Of a DNA stretch of 19,331 nucleotides, positions 8,163 through 15,239 are shown one piece after another (position 1 is the stretch's first letter; the number at the start of each line of letters is the position of its first letter). Below the pieces are notes generated by a model. That model saw only the letters and a program-made list of their open reading frames with translations. It was not told the origin of the DNA and made no database searches. The stretch is from DATGEO01 sp035310015 (GTDB taxonomy: Bacteria; Chloroflexota; Dormibacteria; Dormibacterales; Dormibacteraceae): NCBI GenBank assembly GCA_035310015.1, contig DATGEO010000174.1, positions 1 through 19,331 of the forward strand, given 5' to 3'. The translations under genes and the position numbers were made by a program.

Positions 8163-8813
8163 CTAGCCGGCCGCCGCCGGCCGGACCGGCCGTTTGATCT
8201 CGAGGATGCCCGGCTCACCCCGCACGATGTCGACGATGTGATCGAAGACACGGACGGCGTCGCCATTCTCCGGAGGCCGGGCGAGGCGGACATACGCGGA
8301 GCCGCCGCCAGGGAAGACGAACGTCGGGGTGCCGAAGACGCCGTGCACGCGCCGCGCCTGCGTGTGGTCGCGCGCCAGGCGCTCCAGGATCGCAGGGTCC
8401 GCGAGGTCGCGACGGAAGCGGTCCAGGCCCATCCCTGAATCGCGCGCGACCCGCTCGATCACCTCGAGGCTTTCGATGTCGAGGCGGTCGCGATGCCTCG
8501 CGTCCAGCAGCGCGACGTGGAACGGCGCGAACGCATCCTGCCGCCGCGCCGCTTCGGCGGCTCTGAACGCGAGCCGTCCTTCTACCGGTTCCGACTCGGG
8601 TGCAGCCCACACCGTCCACGGCGGGCCGTCAGGTTCTTGAAGATGGTTGACCTGCGTGAGCGAGAAGAATCTCCAGTTGACGCTGACGTCCCGCTCGCCT
8701 GAGGCGCGGACTTTCTCGAGCATCTGAACGGAGCGATAAACGAACGGACAGTTGTAGTCATAGAAGAGATCGAGCTCGATGAGATCCACGCCTGCTGCAA
8801 CGCGCGTCGTCAC
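8163..8813 (-). CDS. DsbA-fold / FrnE-like thioredoxin-family protein with a single active-site Cys
   Basis: This protein of about 216 residues has the DsbA/FrnE/HCCA-isomerase fold. Its N-terminus, LIELDLFYDYNCPFVYRSV, is the first strand and active-site helix, with C22-P-F-V25 where oxidoreductases have CxxC. The cis-proline loop GTPTFVFPGGG lies near residue 160. An all-helical insertion between them (about 80-150) is typical of the family. There is no signal peptide, so it acts in the cytoplasm. Loss of the second cysteine argues against classical disulfide exchange. It would fit a glutathione-S-transferase-kappa or isomerase-like role, or a monothiol mechanism. The start is GTG at 8813 with weak ribosome-binding sequence; GTG at 8789 is an alternative. 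It is divergent from the CPBP gene with only 28 bases between the starts, and precedes the tethered HTH gene. Confidence 0.82.
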   Translation of the reverse strand: MTTRVAAGVDLIELDLFYDYNCPFVYRSVQMLEKVRASGERDVSVNWRFFSLTQVNHLQEPDGPPWTVWAAPESEPVEGRLAFRAAEAARRQDAFAPFHVALLDARHRDRLDIESLEVIERVARDSGMGLDRFRRDLADPAILERLARDHTQARRVHGVFGTPTFVFPGGGSAYVRLARPPENGDAVRVFDHIVDIVRGEPGILEIKRPVRPAAAG

Positions 8814-8841
8814 GACGCGTATTCCGGAGAGCTGGTCGTGG

Positions 8842-9393
8842 ATGGCGCGCGACCTGCCGATCAGGCTCGTGCCGTTCGCTCTCGCCGCGGCGATCGTCGA
8901 GCTGGTCTGGCGACCCTCGTGGATGGGTCTCTCGCTCGGACGCGTCGGGGTGCAGCTGGTGTTCGGCGCCGTCGCCGCCCCGCTGCTGTTCGTCGCGGCC
9001 GCCGCCGTCCAGCGTTCGCTCGCGAGACGGCGCGGTGCGATGAGCGCGCCGGCGGGCCCAGGTGACGCGGCCTTCCAGGCCGCCTATTACGCGCTGAACG
9101 CCCCCATCGAGGAAGCGTTCTTCCGGGGCCTCGTCCAGGGCGGCCTCGGCGCGCTGACCGTCGCGCCGCTCGGGTTTGCGGTAGGCACCGCGGCGTACGT
9201 CCTCTATCACCGCCTCGGATGGTCGTGGCCGGACACACTCGCGACCGTCCTCCTCGGCGTTCCTCTGGGCCTCGCGTTCTGGCTGCTGCCGGGCCCGCCC
9301 TCGCTCCTCGGGGTGACCATCGCCCACATCGGGGCGACATGCGGCTTCCTCGGTCCGGGTCCGTACCTGCTGAGAAAGCTGCGCCTGCTCTGA
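8842..9393 (+). CDS. CPBP-family intramembrane metalloprotease (Rce1/Abi type)
   Basis: This 183-residue membrane protein carries the CPBP signature. E90-E91-x3-R95 is in PIEEAFFRG, H123 in YVLYHRLGW and H162 in IAHIGATCGF, matching the three motifs that form the glutamate/histidine metal site. Hydrophobic segments are at about 10-22, 34-56, 100-120, 131-148 and 155-172. Bacterial members are membrane-embedded proteases or scaffolds of varied roles. The start at 8842 is chosen because GGAGAG lies about ten bases upstream and it leaves room for a divergent promoter. An in-frame ATG at 8779 would overlap the opposite-strand gene. Its TGA overlaps the ATG of the transporter gene (TGATG), so the two are translationally coupled. 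The target is not known. Confidence 0.83.
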   Translation: MARDLPIRLVPFALAAAIVELVWRPSWMGLSLGRVGVQLVFGAVAAPLLFVAAAAVQRSLARRRGAMSAPAGPGDAAFQAAYYALNAPIEEAFFRGLVQGGLGALTVAPLGFAVGTAAYVLYHRLGWSWPDTLATVLLGVPLGLAFWLLPGPPSLLGVTIAHIGATCGFLGPGPYLLRKLRLL

Positions 9394-10568
9394 TGCCGCC
9401 CCTCGATGCGGCCCAGCGCCGCACCCTGACCTGGGCCGGCCTGGCGGTCGTGCTCTCCGCCTTCGGGGGTTCGGTTCTGATCGTCGGGCTCCCGGCGGTC
9501 GCGAGTGACTTCCACGCCAGGGTCCAGGAGCTGTCGAACGTCGGCTCGCTGCTGGCGATCGGCGCGCTCGGCGCGTTCCCGCTCGCGACCCTGGCCGACC
9601 ACTTCGGCCGGCGGCGCGTGATCGCGCTCGGCGTCGCCGGGTTTTCGATCGCCGACCTGGCCAGCGCCTTCGTCCCCTCGCTGACGGCCCTGGCGATCCT
9701 GCGGCTGGTCGCGGTGTGCTTCGAGGCCCTCGTCGGCAGCGTCGCGACGGCGCTCATCGTCGAGGAGGCGCCGGCCGCGCACCGCGGCCAGGCGATCAGC
9801 GTGCTCGCGATCCTCAGCGGCATCGGCCTGTTCGTCGCGATCGTCGTCTACCCGCTGATCGCGCCGCACTGGCGGTGGCTGTTCATGGCCGCGGGCGTCG
9901 GGGTGATCGGCGCGCCCCTCATCTGGCGGCGGCTGCCGGAAGGCCGGGCGTGGGAGCACGCGCACGTGAGCAGCTCAACGGTGCGGCTGCTGCTCACCAG
10001 GCCCTGGCTGCGGCGGGTGCTGATCCTGGCCGGGACCACGATCCTCACCTCACTGGCGCTCGAGCCGGCGGGCCTTCTCTACACGCTGTTCGCGAGCTCG
10101 ACCCTGCACCTGTCGCCGTCGGTGATCAGCCTCGTCATCTTCTTCTCGGGCGTGGTGGCCCTCGCCTCTTACCTCGCCGGCGGCTACCTCAGCGACCGCT
10201 TCGGCCGCCGCATACCGGGCGCGGTCCTCACGGCGGGATACACCGCCTTCGCCGGCCTTGGCTTCGTGACGGGCGCGGTCGGTTTCGTGATCGCCAACCT
10301 CGTATGGAGCGGAGTCGCGAGCGCGGCGACGCCGGTGATGGGCGCATGGTCGGGCGAGCTCTATCCGACGCGGGCGCGCGCCACGGCCGAGGCCACCAGC
10401 GCGGTGGCCGGAGCCGTCGGCGGGATCGCGGGCCTGCAGGCGGTCGGGCTGCTGACACGGGATATGGGACTGGGCCGGGCGATCGCCGCCATGTCGGTGG
10501 TGGCGCTCGGGGGGGCCGTGCTGCTCCTTCTCCTGCCCGAAACCAGGGGCAGGCCGCTGCCGGAGTAA
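9393..10568 (+). CDS. Major facilitator superfamily transporter
   Basis: This 391-residue transporter has about twelve membrane segments and two-fold MFS symmetry. The cytoplasmic loop motif A appears in the first half as LADHFGRRRV near 67-76 and again in the second half as GGYLSDRFGRRIPG near 265-278. It ends in PETRGRPLPE, a C-terminal motif common in proton-coupled sugar or metabolite symporters. The start is taken at the ATG in TGATG, overlapping the CPBP stop by one base. An upstream GTG in the same frame (9219) lies deep inside the CPBP gene and is rejected. The substrate is not predictable. It may be either an uptake or an efflux system; the lack of a long loop after segment 6 fits a twelve-helix carrier. 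Confidence 0.88.
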   Translation: MPPLDAAQRRTLTWAGLAVVLSAFGGSVLIVGLPAVASDFHARVQELSNVGSLLAIGALGAFPLATLADHFGRRRVIALGVAGFSIADLASAFVPSLTALAILRLVAVCFEALVGSVATALIVEEAPAAHRGQAISVLAILSGIGLFVAIVVYPLIAPHWRWLFMAAGVGVIGAPLIWRRLPEGRAWEHAHVSSSTVRLLLTRPWLRRVLILAGTTILTSLALEPAGLLYTLFASSTLHLSPSVISLVIFFSGVVALASYLAGGYLSDRFGRRIPGAVLTAGYTAFAGLGFVTGAVGFVIANLVWSGVASAATPVMGAWSGELYPTRARATAEATSAVAGAVGGIAGLQAVGLLTRDMGLGRAIAAMSVVALGGAVLLLLLPETRGRPLPE

Positions 10569-10576
10569 GACCAGGT

Positions 10577-10605
10577 TTGACGGTTGCCCCGGCCGGTGCT
10601 ACGGT
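10577..10605 (+). promoter_or_regulatory. Candidate sigma-70-type promoter of the GntR-led operon
   Basis: TTGACG at 10577-10582 is followed after exactly 17 bases by TACGGT at 10600-10605, which keeps the three most conserved positions of a -10 box (TA...T). It lies just after the transporter stop and just before the operator repeats. Initiation would be expected near 10612. Confidence 0.5.
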
Positions 10606-10610
10606 TCCCG

Positions 10611-10636
10611 CCGGTATATCGGCCGCATATCGGCCG
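10611..10636. promoter_or_regulatory. Candidate GntR/FadR-type operator, tandem ATATCGGCCG
   Basis: ATATCGGCCG occurs at 10616-10625 and 10627-10636, 11 bases apart, so the copies face the same side of the helix. The first sits in CCGGTATATCGG (10611-10622), a palindrome with one mispaired position pair and a GTATA core, which resembles the GTxTAC-type sites of FadR-subfamily regulators. It overlaps the predicted transcription start, the expected place for autorepression by the gene directly downstream. Confidence 0.5.
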
Positions 10637-10680
10637 AGCCGGTGGGTCGGGGCGAGCTTTCGAGGAGAACGGCCTCAGGG

Positions 10681-11385
10681 ATGGCGTCCGACGTGCGCGA
10701 GCGGGAGGCGGCGCCGCAGCTGGCGGTCTTTGCATCGGCCCCGCCGCGCTCGCACAGCGAAGAGGCCTACCTCAAGATCCGCGATCGCATCCTGTCCCTC
10801 GACATGCCCCCAGGCTCGGTGGTCAACGAGGCGCGCCTGCGCGAGGAGCTGGCCATCGGCCGTACGCCCATCCGCGAGGCGCTGCAGCGCCTGGCGCACG
10901 AGAAGCTCGTGCGCAGCATCCCGCACCGCGGCACCTTCGTCACCGACGTCAACATCACGGACCTGGCGCGCATCACCGAGGTCCGGGTCGTGCTCGAGAG
11001 TCACGCCGCGAGGCTGGCCGCCGAGCGGTACGGCCCGGCGGACCAGGAGGCGATGCGTGAGCTGCTCGCCGCGCTGCGTTCCGGCGCAGCCGTGGACCAG
11101 CGCGCGCTGATGCGGCTCGACCACGAGGTTCACCGCCAGATCTATCGTTCGGCGCGCAACGCTTTTCTCGAGAGCACGCTCGAGCGCTACTTCAACCTCA
11201 GCCTCCGCCTGTGGTTCCTCGTGCTCGACCACCAGGTGCGGCTGCGGGACGCGGTGGAAGAGCACGTCGCCCTCCTCGAGGCGGTGCTCGCGCACGACGC
11301 GAGCCGCGCCGAGGAGATCATGCGCCGCCACGTCTCGGGCTTCGAGCGCGAGATCCGGAAGGTCCTGGTCGAAGGAGCCGGCTGA
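10681..11385 (+). CDS. GntR-family transcriptional regulator, FadR subfamily (FCD domain)
   Basis: This 234-residue ligand-responsive regulator has an N-terminal winged helix at about 25-92. VNEARLREELAIGRTPIREA and LQRLAHEKLV, then HRGTFV, are the standard recognition helix and wing. The FCD domain spans about 95-226 and shows the metal/ligand positions D147-x3-H151, H195 and H217. Members normally repress a catabolic operon until a carboxylate-type ligand binds. ATG 10681 has CAGGG directly upstream and GAGGAG about 13 bases away; an in-frame GTG at 10642 is the alternative. The stop overlaps the phosphoesterase ATG (TGATG). As first gene of the plus-strand cluster behind tandem operator-like repeats, it very probably controls itself and the genes that follow. 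Confidence 0.9.
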   Translation: MASDVREREAAPQLAVFASAPPRSHSEEAYLKIRDRILSLDMPPGSVVNEARLREELAIGRTPIREALQRLAHEKLVRSIPHRGTFVTDVNITDLARITEVRVVLESHAARLAAERYGPADQEAMRELLAALRSGAAVDQRALMRLDHEVHRQIYRSARNAFLESTLERYFNLSLRLWFLVLDHQVRLRDAVEEHVALLEAVLAHDASRAEEIMRRHVSGFEREIRKVLVEGAG

Positions 11386-12320
11386 TGCCTCGGATTTTCT
11401 TCGCCACCGACCTCCACGGCTCGGAGACCTGCTGGCGGAAGTTCCTCAACGCGGCCAAGTTCTACGAAGCCGACATCCTCATCTGCGGCGGCGACATGAC
11501 CGGCAAGGCCATCATCCCGATCATCGAGGAGAACGGGCACTTCACCTACACCCTGGGTGGCGATCCGCAGGTCGTGGCCGCGGCCGAGGTGGTCGAGGTG
11601 GAGACGCAGATCCGCCGCAAGGGCTACTACCCGCTGCGCGTCTCGCCCACTCGTCTCGCCGAGCTCGACCAGAACGCCGAGGTGCGGGGGGACGTGTTTC
11701 GCCAGGTGATGCTCGAGGGCGTCAAGCGGTGGATGGAGCTGGCGGACGAGAAGCTGGGCGGCACCGGCGTCCGCGTCTTCGTCTGCCCGGGCAACGACGA
11801 CGAGTTCGAGGTCGACGACGTGATCCGCTCCTCGAAGCTCGTCGAGCTGGGCGAGGGCCGGCTCATCGACATCGCCGGCTTCACGATGATCTCGACCGGC
11901 TGGGCCAACCCGACGCCGTGGAACACGCACCGCGAGGAGTCGGAGGAGCGCCTGTCGGAGCGCATCGAAGCGATGGCCTCGCAGATCAAAGACCTCTCGC
12001 GCGCGATCTTCAACCTGCACACGCCGCCGTATCGCTCAGGCCTCGACGAGGCGCCGGCGATCGACGCCGACCTGCGCCTGCTGCACGGCGGGCGCGCGCT
12101 GCGGCCGGTCGGGTCGAAGGCCGTGCGCGACGCCATCGACCGCTACCAGCCGATGCTCTCGCTCCACGGCCACGTGCACGAGGGCAAGGGCGCTGTGACG
12201 CTCGGCAAGACCCTGTGCATCAACCCCGGGAGCGCGTACGAGGAGGGGATGTTGATGGCCGCGATCGTCAATCTGGACGCCGCGAAGGGCGTCAAGAGCT
12301 ACCAGCTCGTCAACGGTTAG
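11385..12320 (+). CDS. Calcineurin-like metallophosphoesterase
   Basis: This 311-residue cytoplasmic phosphoesterase has the complete metal-binding set of the calcineurin superfamily. D9-x-H11 is in ATDLHGS, D37 in CGGDMTG, N137 in PGNDD, H212 in NLHTPPY, and H261-G-H263-V-H265 in LHGHVHEG, followed by INPGSAYEEG. There is a family-atypical stretch at about 50-125 between the second and third motifs. The gene overlaps the GntR stop by one base and is followed after 21 bases by the permease, so it belongs to the catabolic operon. The substrate could be a phosphomonoester, a phosphodiester or a nucleotide. Its place in an amine-oxidation cluster is unexplained. Confidence 0.9.
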   Translation: MPRIFFATDLHGSETCWRKFLNAAKFYEADILICGGDMTGKAIIPIIEENGHFTYTLGGDPQVVAAAEVVEVETQIRRKGYYPLRVSPTRLAELDQNAEVRGDVFRQVMLEGVKRWMELADEKLGGTGVRVFVCPGNDDEFEVDDVIRSSKLVELGEGRLIDIAGFTMISTGWANPTPWNTHREESEERLSERIEAMASQIKDLSRAIFNLHTPPYRSGLDEAPAIDADLRLLHGGRALRPVGSKAVRDAIDRYQPMLSLHGHVHEGKGAVTLGKTLCINPGSAYEEGMLMAAIVNLDAAKGVKSYQLVNG

Positions 12321-12330
12321 TTCGGATTAG

Positions 12331-12337
12331 GGAGGAG
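12331..12337 (+). promoter_or_regulatory. Strong ribosome binding site of the permease gene
   Basis: GGAGGAG ends four bases before the ATG at 12342. It is the best Shine-Dalgarno match in the window and suggests that the permease is translated more strongly than its operon partners, most of which have weak or overlapping starts. Confidence 0.7.
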
Positions 12338-12341
12338 ACAT

Positions 12342-14003
12342 ATGGCTGACACGACCATGAGCCCACCCGGTACCGGCGGATCGGCGGCCGGCGCCAGACC
12401 TTCGCTGTTCCTGCGCAACGCAACGGGGCTGGTAAAGGCGTGGTCCACGTTCGACGCGTTCGTCTATGCCTTCTGGTCGGTCAACTTGATCACGCTCGGG
12501 CTGTACGGAATGTCGTTCGTGTACACGGTGCCGGACGGCCAGCTGCTCGTGGCCATCCTGCTGTTCGGTGTGCTCACGACATTCCTCGTGATCACCTACG
12601 CGATGCTGGTGAGCGTGATGCCGCGAACCGGCGGCGATTACGCGTGGCAGAGCCGCGTCCTCGGCGGCGGACTCGGCTTCGTGCTGTCGATCACCGGTTG
12701 GTGGTTCACGCTGTTTCTCTGGGCGCCCATCTACGCCAACATCCTCAACGCCCAATTCTTCCTTCCGCTCGCGTACACGCTCGGCTGGTCCAACGTGGCG
12801 ACCTTCTTCACGAGCGCGAGCGGGCTGTTCATCAGCTGCTTGATCGTGCTGGCATTTGTAAGCGTGGTCGTCACGCTGGGCATGGAGACTTACGCGAGGA
12901 TCCAGAAGATCTGTTTCTGGATCGGCCTCGTCGGCCTGGCGGTCGTGTGCGGCCTGCTGCTGTTCGCGAGCCAGAGCGACTTCCACAGCGCTTTCAACCG
13001 CGAGGCCGCAAGCCTTTTCGGCGCGAGCGGAGACGCTTATCAGAAGACGATCGACGCCGGGACCAAAGCCGGCTACGCGCCGCACGACTTCGGGTTCTTC
13101 TCGCTGGGTCCGGTCTTCCTGCTGCTTCCGTGGCTTGCCTTTTACCTGCTGTGGCCCAACTGGGGCGCGACGCTCTACGGCGAGGTCCGAGGAGCCAAGG
13201 ACATCCGCAAGCCTTTCTGGAGCATGTTCTGGGGACTGTGGGTGACCATCGCGATGGTCGCCGTGGTCATGATCCTGGTTGTCAAAACGATGGGGTGGCA
13301 GTTCTACAACGCGGCCAACGCGGCTTTCTACGCCGGCACCGCTCCGGTCGGCACCTGGCCCTATCCGGTGATGTTCGCCGGTTGGCTGGTGGACAGCCAC
13401 CTGTTCCAAGCGCTGCTCATCGTGGTGATGGGACTGTGGTTCTTCGGCTGGGCCGGAACCCTGTTCCTGTCCTCCACGCGCGTGATCTTTGCCGCAGCGT
13501 TCGACCGCGTGCTGCCCGCCTGGGCCGCCAACATCTCGGCCAAGCGGCGCGTGCCGTACGGTTCGTTGGTGCTGATGATCGTGCCCTCGATCATCATCAG
13601 CGCGATCTACTCCTACGTGCCCAAGTTCCAGAGCGTGTTCCTGGACGCCACCGCGGTGCTCGCTGTCACGTTCCTGGCCACGGTGGTGGCCGCCATCATC
13701 CTGCCCTGGCGGCGCAAGGACCTGTATGACGCATCGCCGATCGCCCGCTACAAGGTTGCCGGCATACCGACGATCACGGTGGTCGCCGTGATCACCGCGA
13801 TATTCCTGCTGTTCATGCTTTACGAATGGTCTTTCAACAGCAGCAACCTGTACGGCACGGCCTTCCAGTCGACCCTTAACTCCGTCTACTACTTCCTCGC
13901 CACTTATGTAGTGGCCATCGTCATCTACGTCGTCGCGCGCATCGTGCGCAAGAACCAGGGCATCGATCTCGCCCGAATCCACCACGAAATTCCGGTTGAA
14001 TAG
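12342..14003 (+). CDS. APC-superfamily amino acid/amine permease
   Basis: This 553-residue permease has about twelve to thirteen membrane segments of the amino acid-polyamine-organocation superfamily. After a polar leader of about 30 residues, the first segment pair (VKAWSTFDAFVYAFWSVNL) is followed by a TGGDYAWQSR loop, corresponding to the conserved consensus PRTGGxY after helix 2. LFLSSTRVIFAAAFDRVLPAW near 375-395 is the typical cytoplasmic loop before helix 9. The C-terminus is charged (RKNQGIDLARIHHEIPVE). Family members import amino acids, polyamines or amino alcohols with protons or sodium. Its codon use includes more AT-ending codons than neighbouring genes: a 60-base sample at 13801 is about 48% GC against 68% at 14761. 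A strong Shine-Dalgarno precedes it and a GC-rich hairpin follows it. It probably supplies the substrate for the dehydrogenases downstream. Confidence 0.9.
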   Translation: MADTTMSPPGTGGSAAGARPSLFLRNATGLVKAWSTFDAFVYAFWSVNLITLGLYGMSFVYTVPDGQLLVAILLFGVLTTFLVITYAMLVSVMPRTGGDYAWQSRVLGGGLGFVLSITGWWFTLFLWAPIYANILNAQFFLPLAYTLGWSNVATFFTSASGLFISCLIVLAFVSVVVTLGMETYARIQKICFWIGLVGLAVVCGLLLFASQSDFHSAFNREAASLFGASGDAYQKTIDAGTKAGYAPHDFGFFSLGPVFLLLPWLAFYLLWPNWGATLYGEVRGAKDIRKPFWSMFWGLWVTIAMVAVVMILVVKTMGWQFYNAANAAFYAGTAPVGTWPYPVMFAGWLVDSHLFQALLIVVMGLWFFGWAGTLFLSSTRVIFAAAFDRVLPAWAANISAKRRVPYGSLVLMIVPSIIISAIYSYVPKFQSVFLDATAVLAVTFLATVVAAIILPWRRKDLYDASPIARYKVAGIPTITVVAVITAIFLLFMLYEWSFNSSNLYGTAFQSTLNSVYYFLATYVVAIVIYVVARIVRKNQGIDLARIHHEIPVE

Positions 14004-14012
14004 CGATTCCAT

Positions 14013-14038
14013 GGCCGCCGCGGGGAACCGCGGCGGCC
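14013..14038 (+). terminator. 11-bp GC hairpin with GGAA tetraloop after the permease
   Basis: GGCCGCCGCGG at 14013-14023 pairs perfectly with CCGCGGCGGCC at 14028-14038 around a GGAA loop, a stable GNRA-type tetraloop. The tail CTTCTCT is pyrimidine-rich but not a U-run. It begins nine bases after the permease stop, and the alcohol dehydrogenase Shine-Dalgarno lies only nine bases beyond the stem. It may be a leaky terminator or a 3'-end stabiliser that sets permease apart from the enzymes. Confidence 0.6.
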
Positions 14039-14057
14039 GCCTTCTCTAAAGGACGCA

Positions 14058-15239
14058 ATGCTCGAATACACGCTCCGCACCTACCAGAGCCCCACGCGTC
14101 TCGTGCAGCGGCTGGGCGCGATCCGCGAGCTCGGCGGCGAGGCGTCGATGCTCGGCATGCGCCGGCCCCTGCTGGTGACCGACCCCGGCGTCAAAGCCGC
14201 CGGCCTGCTCGACACCGCGCTCGAATCGCTGCGGGGCTCGGACTGCGAGCCCGTCGTCTTCGACCGGGTCAAGGCCAACCCGCCGGTGGAGCTCGTCGAC
14301 GCGGGCGCCGCGGAGTACAAGAAGTCGGGCTGCGACGGGCTGGTCGCGATCGGCGGCGGCAGTTCCATGGACACGGCGAAGGGCATCGGCGTCGTCGCCG
14401 CCCATGACGGCAGCATCGTCGAGTACGAGTGGGGCCACAGCCCGATCAGCAAGCGCATCCCGCCGATGATCGCGGTGCCCACGACCGCCGGCACCGGCAG
14501 CGAGGTCACGTTGTGGGCGGTGATCACCGACACCAAGCGCAAGATCAAGTTCAACGTCGGCGGCACCCCGAACATCGCCTCGTGGGTGGCGCTGATCGAC
14601 CCCGAGCTGAGCGTCAAGCTGCCTGGCCCTGTCACCGCGGGCACAGGCATGGACGCGCTCGCGCACGCGGTCGAGTGCTACACGATGGTCTACCACCAGC
14701 CCTTCACCGACGCGGTCGCGCTGCTGGCGATGGAGTACGTCGCGCGCTACCTGCGCGTGGCGTTCTCGCAGCGCGAGAACCTGCAGGCGCGCTACTACAT
14801 GAGCGCGGCGGCGATGCTCGCCGGCCTCGCCTACGGCACCGACTCGGCGGGCGCGGCGCACGCCATGAGCCAGACCGCTGGCGGCGTGCACGACGCGCCC
14901 CACGGCGCGCTCACCGCTCGGCTGCTCGGCCCTGTCATGGAGTACAACCACGCCGGCGAGCCGGAGCGCTTCGCGCGGATGGCGCAGGCTTTCGGGCTCG
15001 ACACGCGCAGCGTCACCATGTGGCGCGCGGCGGAGATGGCCGTCGAGTACGTCCACCAGCTGACCGTCGACGTCGAGATCCCGAGCATGCAGGAGCTGGG
15101 CTTCAGCGAGGACGAGATCCCGATGCTCGCGGACAAGGCTTTCAACGACCCGCAGACCATCGGCAACCCGCGCGACGTGGACGCCGCCGCCTACCGGCGG
15201 ATCTACCAGCAGGCCTTCGACCTGGGGAGCCGGCGGTGA
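14058..15239 (+). CDS. Iron-containing (group III) alcohol dehydrogenase
   Basis: This 393-residue NAD(P)-dependent alcohol dehydrogenase converts a primary alcohol to an aldehyde, or the reverse. The nucleotide-binding GGGSSMDTAK is at 99-108 and TTAGTGSE at 142-149. The divalent-metal ligands are all present: D199 and H203 in GMDALAHAVE, H268 in AAHAMSQ, and H282 in APHG. Length is usual for the family (380-400). AAAGGA four bases before the ATG is a good ribosome-binding site. It overlaps the aldehyde dehydrogenase by four bases (GTGA), so the aldehyde product is probably handed to that enzyme. The alcohol is not fixed by the sequence; an amino alcohol would fit the permease upstream and the dimethylglycine-oxidase-like enzyme downstream. 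Confidence 0.93.
   Translation: MLEYTLRTYQSPTRLVQRLGAIRELGGEASMLGMRRPLLVTDPGVKAAGLLDTALESLRGSDCEPVVFDRVKANPPVELVDAGAAEYKKSGCDGLVAIGGGSSMDTAKGIGVVAAHDGSIVEYEWGHSPISKRIPPMIAVPTTAGTGSEVTLWAVITDTKRKIKFNVGGTPNIASWVALIDPELSVKLPGPVTAGTGMDALAHAVECYTMVYHQPFTDAVALLAMEYVARYLRVAFSQRENLQARYYMSAAAMLAGLAYGTDSAGAAHAMSQTAGGVHDAPHGALTARLLGPVMEYNHAGEPERFARMAQAFGLDTRSVTMWRAAEMAVEYVHQLTVDVEIPSMQELGFSEDEIPMLADKAFNDPQTIGNPRDVDAAAYRRIYQQAFDLGSRR

Noticed and set aside
7062..8438. Plus-strand frame of 458 codons crossing the end of the GT39 gene, the HTH gene and the DsbA-like gene
   Set aside because: It spans three real genes in other frames and contains low-complexity Arg/Gly/His runs from the repeat region.
8779..8841. 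Upstream ATG for the CPBP protease
   Set aside because: It would overlap the opposite-strand DsbA-like start, adds a non-hydrophobic leader, and lacks a good ribosome-binding site, unlike the ATG at 8842.
12327..14012. Open minus-strand frame of 561 codons covering the whole permease gene
   Set aside because: The translation is a charged His/Asp/Glu/Gln-rich composition without hydrophobic cores; the plus strand encodes a full membrane protein with an excellent ribosome-binding site.
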